From the IMG/VR virus record IMGVR_UViG_3300020438_000123, positions 1 through 35,423 of that record: 35,423 nt of DNA. One strand, given 5' to 3'. Positions 13,746 through 21,545 of this stretch are shown here, one piece after another. Position 1 is the stretch's first letter. The number at the start of each line of letters is the position of its first letter. This DNA is from a virus. The translations under genes and the position numbers were made by a program. Under the pieces are notes generated by a model. It had not been told where the DNA came from. It saw only the letters and a list, made by a program, of their open reading frames with translations, and searched no databases.

Positions 13746-15713
13746 TCAGCCGGTAAGATCTACAATTTCACAACTGTTTCCACTACAGGCAAGTGTTTGA
13801 GTGCCTGATGTGTTGTCTTCCTTTTCATACTTACTTAGTTCTTCCCAGTTTATGCTCGTAGGCATATTCTTCAAAGACTCTTTATAATCACTTTCTGTAC
13901 AATCCTGATAAGGTGCTTGCTTGTAACTATGATCGGAGAAAGGTAGGAAAGATACACCGCAAACTTCATTGAAATTAGAGTATACCCATGCACCTACCTC
14001 AAACCACTCATCTTCCTTTACGGTAATAGTAATAGATGGCTTATGTTCACACCAATGCTTTTGATATACCAACCACAATTCCAACTGTTCAATGGCTGTC
14101 ATGTCTTTTCTACAAACAGCACCTTTCGGTGACTTCATTGGGAAAGAAAACACAGTTACATGTTCTGGTTTCATTACATCTGCTTCGTTAGGGAATCCTG
14201 CATCCTTCATAAACTGACACAGAGGATCCTTATTGTCTGCACGAACAGTACGAATATAATAGTCGTTGTGACGAGCGTGGATCCCTGATGCAGCGTCTAC
14301 GAGTTGAGATACAGTCCCAGACGGTTTTACGCATGTAATTGATACCGAAGAATTAATACCGATCTTATCCGCCTGTTTTTTATTCTCTTCAATTGAACAC
14401 TTCTTCAGGCTCTCAAGTCTAGACTCCAGATCTTTCTTGGATCCGTTTGTTAGTGGGTTGTCCATTATACCTGTCATGGATACACCAAGAAGTCTTTCGT
14501 CTTCGCAGTTCTTCGCCCACTCACTAGAAAGGTACTTGAAGTTAGTAAGTGTAGACTGCCAAGTTCCTAGTATGGTTGCTAGTCTAACCTTTCTCTGTAG
14601 ATCTTCTTCTGTGTCATCTCGACGAACTACAATTTCAGTAAGGTTACAGAATTCTCTATCCCGAAGAATAATCTCACTGCACGGATTTGTTCCAAAATCA
14701 TGATCAACTTCTCTCTGTCGATAATCATCTCCGAGAGATTTTCTGTATTCATTCGCTCTTTTAATTTGATTCTTAGCAGCATCTCTATTAAAAATGCCAC
14801 GTTCACCAGACTTACTCTTATAAAGAGAAAGCCACTCTTCCATAAAAGTTCCTACTTCTGGTTTTTCTTTATATGCAACAGAGTTGTTTGACAAGGCTCT
14901 TTGTGGATCTGACATCCACCATTGTCCCGTCTTCGCTTCCCGCATTCTTTCGTCCGTGAGCGACGAGAGGGAAATAAGGGCACTTCTTCGTACTCCCCCA
15001 ACCACGACAATTTCTGCAATCTTGCAGATGAGATCGTGACATTCAATGGAATTGAGTTTTCTTCCAGAAGCCTTCTTATAGGTATCCACCGTGAACCTAA
15101 ACAAATCATCCAAAGGATCCGGTCCGGAAGCACGACCACCGAAAGTTTTAAGTCTTGCCCCCGCAGGCCTAATTTTAGACAAGTCCCATTTTGGAGATTG
15201 ACCAGCAATAAGTAGGGATGTAAGTTCCCTGTAGGCTTTCGCCCAACCCATCTTGCTATCTTGGACAACAATCGTAGTATCACTGTCCTCAAACTCCTCT
15301 GCAATGGTTGCGAGTTTACCTAAGAAATCCCTCTCAACACTGAAACCAACACCAGTACCACACATCAATGTGTAAAGAATTTCATCAAAGGAACGAACTC
15401 TACCAGCACTGGCAAAAGAACAATTATATCCTGCGATATTATCTCTCTTGAGTGCTTCACCCGCAGTCATCAACGCTCTCATTGACGGCATAATCTCAAG
15501 ATTTATAACCGCTGTTTGGAGTTCGTCTCTTTCTTTCTTTGAGACTTTATGATTATGATTTTCACTTAGATGTTCTACGAAAAAATCAAAGTAACGGGTT
15601 ACAGTTTCTTCCCACGATTCCCTTTTACCTTTATCGTCCATCCACCTAGAATATCTTGAAAGATGAATAAAATCTTGATATAGACTGGGTAGACCAGTTC
15701 GCTCATTGTCCAT
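13746..15713 (-). CDS. nrdJ: Class II (B12-dependent) ribonucleoside-triphosphate reductase
   Basis: 655 residues. It makes dNTPs from NTPs using adenosylcobalamin, so it needs no oxygen and no R2 subunit. The active site fits the monomeric Lactobacillus type: GYNCSF with Cys98, and NPCSE with Asn343, the thiyl Cys345 and Glu347. Cys356 lies 11 residues on, where the second redox Cys is expected. The tail SGNSCEIVDL keeps a Cys pair five residues apart (643 and 648) for re-reduction. It is shorter than the about 740-residue Lactobacillus enzyme. A TAGGAG ribosome site and a TATAAATA motif lie upstream. It follows thyX, so the two complete a nucleotide supply unit. Class II enzymes are common in marine phages. 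Confidence 0.93.
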   Translation of the reverse strand: MDNERTGLPSLYQDFIHLSRYSRWMDDKGKRESWEETVTRYFDFFVEHLSENHNHKVSKKERDELQTAVINLEIMPSMRALMTAGEALKRDNIAGYNCSFASAGRVRSFDEILYTLMCGTGVGFSVERDFLGKLATIAEEFEDSDTTIVVQDSKMGWAKAYRELTSLLIAGQSPKWDLSKIRPAGARLKTFGGRASGPDPLDDLFRFTVDTYKKASGRKLNSIECHDLICKIAEIVVVGGVRRSALISLSSLTDERMREAKTGQWWMSDPQRALSNNSVAYKEKPEVGTFMEEWLSLYKSKSGERGIFNRDAAKNQIKRANEYRKSLGDDYRQREVDHDFGTNPCSEIILRDREFCNLTEIVVRRDDTEEDLQRKVRLATILGTWQSTLTNFKYLSSEWAKNCEDERLLGVSMTGIMDNPLTNGSKKDLESRLESLKKCSIEENKKQADKIGINSSVSITCVKPSGTVSQLVDAASGIHARHNDYYIRTVRADNKDPLCQFMKDAGFPNEADVMKPEHVTVFSFPMKSPKGAVCRKDMTAIEQLELWLVYQKHWCEHKPSITITVKEDEWFEVGAWVYSNFNEVCGVSFLPFSDHSYKQAPYQDCTESDYKESLKNMPTSINWEELSKYEKEDNTSGTQTLACSGNSCEIVDLTG

Positions 15714-15748
15714 TATAAAAACTCCTATTTGTGTTTACTCTTGTTCTT

Positions 15749-15756
15749 TATTTATA
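15749..15756 (-). promoter_or_regulatory. T4-type late promoter TATAAATA
   Basis: An exact TATAAATA on the - strand, 35 bases before the reductase ATG, in the 53 base gap after thyX. A late-class promoter for a dNTP gene would be unusual in timing, so chance occurrence is possible. Confidence 0.5.
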
Positions 15757-15766
15757 CAGAACTAGT

Positions 15767-16471
15767 TTACCCTGTCGTTAAATACTTCCATGATACTGGG
15801 AACAATTCAGAAATAATATCACTAACACCTTTAGCATATTCTTGTATTTCCCATTGTGCATGTTCATCTATTCTCTGACTATAAAATCTGGCATATGCAG
15901 AAAGAGAACCAGTCCAATACCATTCAGTATACATTCCTTGAGGAAGAACAAACCGTGCTTGTTCTGGTGCAACATTTGACGAAATTAAATCTTCGTATAC
16001 TCGCATTGCACTTTCGATAGTGTTTTTGTATCCTTCATATAGAGGGTGTGTTGCGAATCCCCCAGAAGTTTCTCCACCACCATCTCTACATTCTAACCAA
16101 CCATCACTTCCTTGTTTTGCATTCTTCGACGGTTTATTTCTCCATCTGGGGTGGTAGAACTCTGGTGGATGATCGACATATCTTCTACTGATTTCATTTT
16201 CCACAAATCCCTGCTTATGCTTAAAGAATTGTGTGCGGATTGAAATAGGTGCTTTGATTCGTAAAGTAATCTGAGGATGAGCAAACGGTGTCCAGTGGTT
16301 ATGTTTGGCTAGATATTTAATGAGATTTTCATCTTTATCACCGAACTCCTCCTTGTGACTAGAAAAAGAAACTCTCGCAGAATTTACGACAGTTAAGTCA
16401 TTACCCATATGATCGACATATTCAACATGTCCAGCGTCTAAAACTTTAATTCTATTCACACTTTTCTCCAT
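15767..16471 (-). CDS. thyX: FAD-dependent thymidylate synthase ThyX
   Basis: 234 residues. It makes dTMP from dUMP with FAD and methylene-tetrahydrofolate. The signature RHRx(7)S appears as KHKQGFVENEISRRY, with both Arg of the RHR replaced by Lys while Asn-Glu-x-Ser-x-Arg-Tyr is kept. HNHWTPFAHPQ upstream and the C-terminal EQARFVLPQGMYTEWYWTGS helix are typical. The ATG at 16471 lies inside the primase gene and lacks a clear ribosome site; a GTG at 16459 with GGAG before it is a good alternative. With dUTPase it forms the dUTP to dUMP to dTMP route. Confidence 0.92.
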   Translation of the reverse strand: MEKSVNRIKVLDAGHVEYVDHMGNDLTVVNSARVSFSSHKEEFGDKDENLIKYLAKHNHWTPFAHPQITLRIKAPISIRTQFFKHKQGFVENEISRRYVDHPPEFYHPRWRNKPSKNAKQGSDGWLECRDGGGETSGGFATHPLYEGYKNTIESAMRVYEDLISSNVAPEQARFVLPQGMYTEWYWTGSLSAYARFYSQRIDEHAQWEIQEYAKGVSDIISELFPVSWKYLTTG

Positions 16472-17499
16472 TCATTAAACTTAAGAGTCGCTTTCAACCC
16501 TGTGTAAGTATTTTCATCAATTATTTTTTGAATCTTTCGGGTGGACAATCTATATGCCATGTCGTTGATATCTTTCTCATCAATTTCTCTAGGCCATATA
16601 CAAACCTCTTTACCCATCTCTATGAGTTTCTCGTTGTATGCACATATCTGTCTATTGCGGGGTTCGTTGTCGAGAATATATGTCATCTTTGTATTTACAA
16701 ATCTAGCAGGAATCTCTTTCAGTGCGCCCGCTCCCACCATCGCTACTGAGTTTTGAAGGAACAACGAATCGATAGGTCCTTCGACAACATATACACGTTT
16801 CTTAGGATTCGCTCTCCATAGACCATACCACAATCTATCAATACTTTTATCTGCTTTGATCGTTATGTATTTTGCTGTTTGTCTTGCATTCTCTTCATCC
16901 TTGAAATTGATTGCTCTTCCTTGAGCAGCAACAACATCACCATGACTGTTGAAGAATGGAATTACAATTCTATTTTCTCTCCCAATAAAAACACTTGAAT
17001 CAAGACTGTTGCGAACAAACTTACCAAAGTCATCTGTGAAGTACAAAAGACCAAAGTGTTGTTTTGGAATCTGCCGCATGTCAGCGAACTGAATTGCTGG
17101 ATGATCCTTCGGTAAATCCGAAAGACATTGTAGTTTATCTAGAACTTTGTCTTTCTTTTTGAAGATCGGTTTGGAATCTCTAAACTTGAACAAATCTTTC
17201 TTCTCCTCTGACTTATTACCATTCTTTTCTTTAAACTGTTCTACGGAATATTCCTTACATAAAGAGGGAGATACTTCCTTTAAGAAATTATATATGTTAG
17301 AACCAAACCCGCAATTATGACACTTGTAGAAGAAAGAATTATTCTTTTGATAAAAGAATCCACGACACTTACTTTTGTTTTTTTGTGAATCTCCACAAAC
17401 TGGACAACGACAATTTGCTAGGTTATCTTTCTTCCAAGCAAATCTTTCTAACTGGGGAGACACGGTGTTGATATATTTTTTATCAAGAAAAATAGCCAA
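16456..17499 (-). CDS. 61: T4 gp61-like DNA primase
   Basis: 347 residues. A zinc-binding domain lies at the N-terminus: CRCPVCGDS, then KC and YKCHNCGFGS. A Toprim core follows, with YVVEGPIDSLFL (catalytic Glu) and TYILDNEPRN (metal Asp). It makes RNA primers for lagging-strand synthesis with the gp41 helicase. The start appears to be TTG at 17499, three bases after the helicase stop, with GGAAAG as a weak ribosome site. No better in-frame start exists before the zinc domain. Tight spacing with the helicase gene fits a primosome unit. Confidence 0.9.
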   Translation of the reverse strand: MAIFLDKKYINTVSPQLERFAWKKDNLANCRCPVCGDSQKNKSKCRGFFYQKNNSFFYKCHNCGFGSNIYNFLKEVSPSLCKEYSVEQFKEKNGNKSEEKKDLFKFRDSKPIFKKKDKVLDKLQCLSDLPKDHPAIQFADMRQIPKQHFGLLYFTDDFGKFVRNSLDSSVFIGRENRIVIPFFNSHGDVVAAQGRAINFKDEENARQTAKYITIKADKSIDRLWYGLWRANPKKRVYVVEGPIDSLFLQNSVAMVGAGALKEIPARFVNTKMTYILDNEPRNRQICAYNEKLIEMGKEVCIWPREIDEKDINDMAYRLSTRKIQKIIDENTYTGLKATLKFNEWRKV

Positions 17500-17502
17500 G
17501 GT

Positions 17503-18918
17503 TTACACTTTCCACTCTGTGAAATTTTTAGATTTAGCAGGGGATCTGTTGAACTTATCATCAAACGATTTACCATTGTACCCAAAACCTAGAGTCTGTT
17601 CTTCTGTTTGATTTGATTGAGACAATCCACTCTGTTCATCTTCTTTTACATCATACAACTTCATCTTCGCACGGTTTATTCCTAATAGGAATTTTCGGTT
17701 TGCAACTGTATCATTGTACCTGTTTTTCAATTGTTTTACAAGCACCTGATTGTTTTCATCCAAGTCCTCTGTGCTTATAAGGGCAACCATGAAGTCTGCG
17801 GTAGCAGGAAGTCCAAACGATTCTGATGTATCTTCTAGTCCTACATCGCTACTACTAAATCCCTGTCTGTTTACTTGTGTAGCAGACCACACGGGTACAT
17901 TGTATTCTACAGCAAGTCCTCGTAGTTCTTCAGCAATAGACTTAATCATAGTGTAAGAATTTGCATTGCTTCCTTGCTTGATTCTAGAAGAAGCACAAAT
18001 GTTCAAGTAATCAATGAATATAATATCCGGTTTGAATTGTTTTTTCAGCCACAATTCATCCAATAAAATTCTAAAATGATTTGAATGGGCAGAAGCAGTT
18101 GGATATTCCTTTACGATAAGTTTACCCGTAATTCCCGCACTTGCATTCTTGAGTTTCTTTTGATACATCTCATACGGTAACTCCTTCAGAGAATCTAGAG
18201 TGATGTCCATAAGATTAGCATCAATTCTCTCTGCGATTCTTTCCTCTGCCATTTCACATGTTATGTACAGTACGTTTTTATTTTGACTTAAACAGTTTGC
18301 TGCATGGTGACACATGAACAAAGATTTACCAACACCAGTTCCTGCCATAATAATGTTGAGTGTCTTATTCGGCGTACCTCCTGCGGTGATAGTATTGAAA
18401 AATTCTAAATCAAACGGAACACGTTGTTCTATTTTATGATAAAAATCATATCGAGAATCTGAGTCTTCAAGATAATCATGTCCAATATGTGTATCGAATG
18501 AAACCGAAAGAGCATCAGATAAGATGTTTGGAATTGCGTTTTCTGTTTTGTCGTTTGACTTTCCGTCTATAATGTGTATCGATTCCATGATCGCATTATA
18601 TACAGCCTTATCTTTGCAAAAGTTTTCTGTCTCTTCCAATAACCAAGCAGTATTAGGTTCAACTTTTTCTATCGATGAAATCAACTCTGAACCTTGTTTG
18701 TACTCTTCCTCCGTGATACTTTTTTCTTTTTCGAAAGATATTATAATAGCCTCTTTTGTGGGAAGACTATTGTATTTGATGATAAAGTCACGAACCAAAC
18801 AGAAGATTTTTCTCTCTACTCTATCTGTGAAATAATCTTCCTGTAAAAACGGTACAACCTTCCGAGAATATTCATCATTTAAAAATAAGTTGTCAATAAT
18901 AGTTTTTTCTACCGACAC
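17503..18918 (-). CDS. 41: T4 gp41-like replicative DNA helicase (DnaB family)
   Basis: 471 residues. It is a hexameric 5' to 3' helicase of the DnaB/RecA-fold class. Walker A is MAGTGVGKS, and Walker B is IIFIDYLNICAS. VPVWSATQVNRQGF matches the DnaB H3/H4 region, and the LKNRYN segment with the following basic residues could supply the arginine finger. An N-terminal helical domain of about 150 residues precedes it. The start is GTG at 18918 with GGAGG upstream, inside the end of the 96-residue gene. It belongs to the uvsX-41-61 block. Confidence 0.93.
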   Translation of the reverse strand: MSVEKTIIDNLFLNDEYSRKVVPFLQEDYFTDRVERKIFCLVRDFIIKYNSLPTKEAIIISFEKEKSITEEEYKQGSELISSIEKVEPNTAWLLEETENFCKDKAVYNAIMESIHIIDGKSNDKTENAIPNILSDALSVSFDTHIGHDYLEDSDSRYDFYHKIEQRVPFDLEFFNTITAGGTPNKTLNIIMAGTGVGKSLFMCHHAANCLSQNKNVLYITCEMAEERIAERIDANLMDITLDSLKELPYEMYQKKLKNASAGITGKLIVKEYPTASAHSNHFRILLDELWLKKQFKPDIIFIDYLNICASSRIKQGSNANSYTMIKSIAEELRGLAVEYNVPVWSATQVNRQGFSSSDVGLEDTSESFGLPATADFMVALISTEDLDENNQVLVKQLKNRYNDTVANRKFLLGINRAKMKLYDVKEDEQSGLSQSNQTEEQTLGFGYNGKSFDDKFNRSPAKSKNFTEWKV

Positions 18919-18921
18919 CGT

Positions 18922-19212
18922 TCATTCCTCCGAAAGAAAATTTCCTTCGTTGATTTCGCCCATCTCGGACTCCAGAACATCAACTAAGATGTCTCCCATT
19001 GTATCAACTAGTTCTTGATCTTCATCTACATTATTGGGATTTTCCAATATTTCATAAGCAAAATTCAACCCCATATTTTCATCGTCCTCATCTACTTCTA
19101 CGAATTTTATGGTGCCGTAAACAAATTTTAAGCCTTCGTATTTTCCCTCTTCTTTAATTGTAATTGGAACTCTTGTCTTGTAAGTTTCATTTTCTTCAAA
19201 CTGAAATTTCAT
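18922..19212 (-). CDS. Small acidic protein of the replication cluster
   Basis: 96 residues, with AAGGAG before the ATG. It is mostly acidic (VDEDDENMG, VDEDQELVD), with a beta-rich first half (YKTRVPITIKEEGKYEGLKFVYGTI). A small gene at this place, between uvsX and gene 41, is found in other marine T4-like phages. I do not recognise a known fold. It may bind a replication or recombination protein. The preceding glycosyltransferase gene overlaps its start by 17 bases. Confidence 0.6.
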   Translation of the reverse strand: MKFQFEENETYKTRVPITIKEEGKYEGLKFVYGTIKFVEVDEDDENMGLNFAYEILENPNNVDEDQELVDTMGDILVDVLESEMGEINEGNFLSEE

Positions 19213-20311
19213 TTTTGTTCTCCTTCATTTCAAAAAACCATGTGGGTAAATGTCCAGTTCCTTTTCGCGTCCACGGGTATTTCCCCGCATGTGCATCCAC
19301 TAAAGATCCATTTGTTTCATCGTAATTATTTACGTTAAATCTATTATATTCTATATCATGATACTTCGGTGTATCATTTCGATGTCTATCGATAAAATTT
19401 GTATATGTGCTTCCAGTACAACCCCAGAAACTTTTTGCATACCAGCAAACTATATTAGAAATCAATCCTAAAATTACTTCGTTATAGTTTGGTAAATTAT
19501 TTAATTCTTTAATATAGTTCATAGTTATAAACTGTTCTAAAATTATACTACTAGGATATTCTTTTCTAATATGATTTAAAATATGTGTATCTACTCTTCT
19601 CACATTAGAACAAATTACAAGTTTTTCTTGATCTATTTTATATTTCTTGATTTTTGAGTTCAACCATTCCATTCTATCATGATCTGTAATCCGTAATCCC
19701 TTTGCTCTATATGCAAAGTTTGTCCAATCACCCAATCTCATATGAACAGCATTAAAGGTTCCTAAATCTTTTGCTATCTTTTTAGCAAGTTTAGTATACG
19801 GAGATTTAATTTTAGTCTTTCTGATATAATTAAATAATTTATCAGTATCTCCATAAAAGAACCTACGATAATCTGATATTGTATCCTGCTGTTTTTCAAT
19901 ACTCTCCATAGGAAGATTAACTACGATATTATCCGTAAAATTGTCTTTGAATGTAAGAGGTCTCCCCATCGAGTTCGGATGAAACCCGATATCTGGTTCG
20001 TAATATTCTTTATCAACACAAGCAACCGAATTACTGATGTCTTGAGAATAATATGTCTTGGATCCCTCCATTTCTTTAACATTATCAAAGGAATCAAGGA
20101 CTTCGTACTTTCCGGGATAATCGAACATATCGAAAGTTGTCATACCGTCAGGTGAATTGTGGGTATATGATCCTAAATTTATAGACTTGATAGGATCTAC
20201 TATGAATAAATCTCGTTTTGTCCACTTAGAAATTCCTATTGCAATTTCCATAGACATAAACTGATTACACATTCCTCCAGTATGAAGTTTCCAGATTAGC
20301 CTCTTACTCAT
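19196..20311 (-). CDS. O-fucosyltransferase-like glycosyltransferase
   Basis: 371 residues from ATG 20311; a GTG at 20317 is an alternative. [14 protein letters not shown] near residues 11-24 matches the GG-x-NQ nucleotide-sugar motif, and AVHMRLGDW (His190, Arg192, Gly194, Asp195) is the HxRxGD motif of protein O-fucosyltransferases and related GDP-fucose enzymes. It would transfer a deoxysugar from a GDP donor to protein or glycan. It overlaps uvsX upstream by eight bases and the 96-residue gene downstream by 17, so it sits inside the replication operon. Its base composition is AT-rich. The gmd homologue at 33174 could supply the donor pathway. Confidence 0.75.
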   Translation of the reverse strand: MSKRLIWKLHTGGMCNQFMSMEIAIGISKWTKRDLFIVDPIKSINLGSYTHNSPDGMTTFDMFDYPGKYEVLDSFDNVKEMEGSKTYYSQDISNSVACVDKEYYEPDIGFHPNSMGRPLTFKDNFTDNIVVNLPMESIEKQQDTISDYRRFFYGDTDKLFNYIRKTKIKSPYTKLAKKIAKDLGTFNAVHMRLGDWTNFAYRAKGLRITDHDRMEWLNSKIKKYKIDQEKLVICSNVRRVDTHILNHIRKEYPSSIILEQFITMNYIKELNNLPNYNEVILGLISNIVCWYAKSFWGCTGSTYTNFIDRHRNDTPKYHDIEYNRFNVNNYDETNGSLVDAHAGKYPWTRKGTGHLPTWFFEMKENKNEISV

Positions 20312-21323
20312 CGTCACTTCCGTATTTAAATTCTTTTGCTACGGCTAGTTCTACCTTTTCCATCACATCTGGTGTGAAGTATTTTTCTGGATCATTATTG
20401 ATGGATTTCTCAAAAGCAGTCTTACCATCAGGTAATTCAATTCGAGTAGAAACTTTCTTGAAGATGTCATGCTTAATTGCAATCGGAACAAGACCATAAT
20501 AAGGATTCAGTCCGGTATCATAGTTCAACTGAACTTCAACTTCCTTGTTTTCTTTGGTGAACCTACCCTTGAACAATTTACACTTAATAATGTTACCAAC
20601 AATATCAGTGCCATCCTTATCCTTCTTCTTTGAAAGATATACAATTGTGGAAGCGGCATACTTCAAACCAGAACCACCACCCATCTCTTTCATCGGAACG
20701 TATGCACCGACAACTTGATATGTGTGGTTTGTCATGATAAGAGGAATACCTGCTTTTCCTAACTTGAGAGTAAGGACACGGAAAGTAGCCTTGATTACTT
20801 GGGCGCGTGTCATGTCGCGGGTTGACTTACCCTCTGCGGTATCGTTCATTTCTTTCTCAGTGGAAAGCATACCAAGCGAGTCAAGAACAACAAAGACAGG
20901 CTTGCTGTCCTTTGTCTCAATGTACTTGTCAACAATACTGATTGCTTGATGACGGAAAGTCTCGACTGTAGCAACTGGAAATACAGCAACTCTATCGGGA
21001 TCCATACCCCGCTCAGAAATCATGTCTGAAGTGATTGCTTGTTCCGTGTCGAAATACAAAACCACCCCGTCTGGATTATCGTCCAAAAATTTCTTACACA
21101 TACCAAGTGCGAAATAAGTTTTACCAGTAGCAGACTCTCCTGCCAACGCCATGATTTTATTGTTTGGTATACCACCATACAAAGAACCAGAGAGGAGAGC
21201 GTTGAAAGCATAAGAGCCAGTGTCAATAAACCCTGTGACATCCGAACCTTCAATCCCGTCTGAGGCAATTCCTGCATATTCATTTCCCGAATTTTTTATA
21301 ATAGTCTTTAAAAAATCACTCAT
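20304..21323 (-). CDS. uvsX: UvsX, T4-type RecA recombinase
   Basis: 339 residues from the ATG at 21323, selected because GGAG lies six bases upstream; codons before it are non-ATG. Walker A is [14 protein letters not shown], followed by [10 protein letters not shown], and Walker B is [11 protein letters not shown]. The [10 protein letters not shown] and [12 protein letters not shown] segments match the L2 loop region of UvsX/RecA. It coats single-stranded DNA and drives strand exchange and recombination-dependent replication. It lies downstream of polymerase, as in other T4-like phages, and overlaps the next gene by eight bases. Confidence 0.95.
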   Translation of the reverse strand: MSDFLKTIIKNSGNEYAGIASDGIEGSDVTGFIDTGSYAFNALLSGSLYGGIPNNKIMALAGESATGKTYFALGMCKKFLDDNPDGVVLYFDTEQAITSDMISERGMDPDRVAVFPVATVETFRHQAISIVDKYIETKDSKPVFVVLDSLGMLSTEKEMNDTAEGKSTRDMTRAQVIKATFRVLTLKLGKAGIPLIMTNHTYQVVGAYVPMKEMGGGSGLKYAASTIVYLSKKKDKDGTDIVGNIIKCKLFKGRFTKENKEVEVQLNYDTGLNPYYGLVPIAIKHDIFKKVSTRIELPDGKTAFEKSINNDPEKYFTPDVMEKVELAVAKEFKYGSDDE

Positions 21324-21325
21324 GT

Positions 21326-21535
21326 TCATCTCCAATTTTTGTTGTTCAACTCAACCAAACACATATTCAATGACTCAACATAATCTAATTTTCTTTGATA
21401 CGCTTCCGAGGAGCAATTCTTATCTTTAGAAACTTTTTTGAGTTCAGCCTGCTTACATTCTTTTTCCACCCGAAGTAAATCAACCATTGTATTGTAACTT
21501 TCGGGTGTAAGTTCAAATTTTATTTTTTCATTCAT
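21326..21535 (-). CDS. Small hypothetical protein between polymerase and uvsX
   Basis: 69 residues from the ATG at 21535, with GAGGAG upstream; a longer frame to 21595 would lie mainly inside the polymerase gene. The sequence starts [15 protein letters not shown] and is helical and charged, with two cysteines. Its stop is two bases before the uvsX ATG. A small gene in this position recurs in marine T4-like phages. No function is known. Confidence 0.65.
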   Translation of the reverse strand: MNEKIKFELTPESYNTMVDLLRVEKECKQAELKKVSKDKNCSSEAYQRKLDYVESLNMCLVELNNKNWR

Positions 21536-21545
21536 TACTAACTCC

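Noticed and set aside
14852-15304. Second - strand frame inside the reductase gene
   Set aside because: Shadow of the nrdJ reading frame, which has intact active-site motifs throughout.
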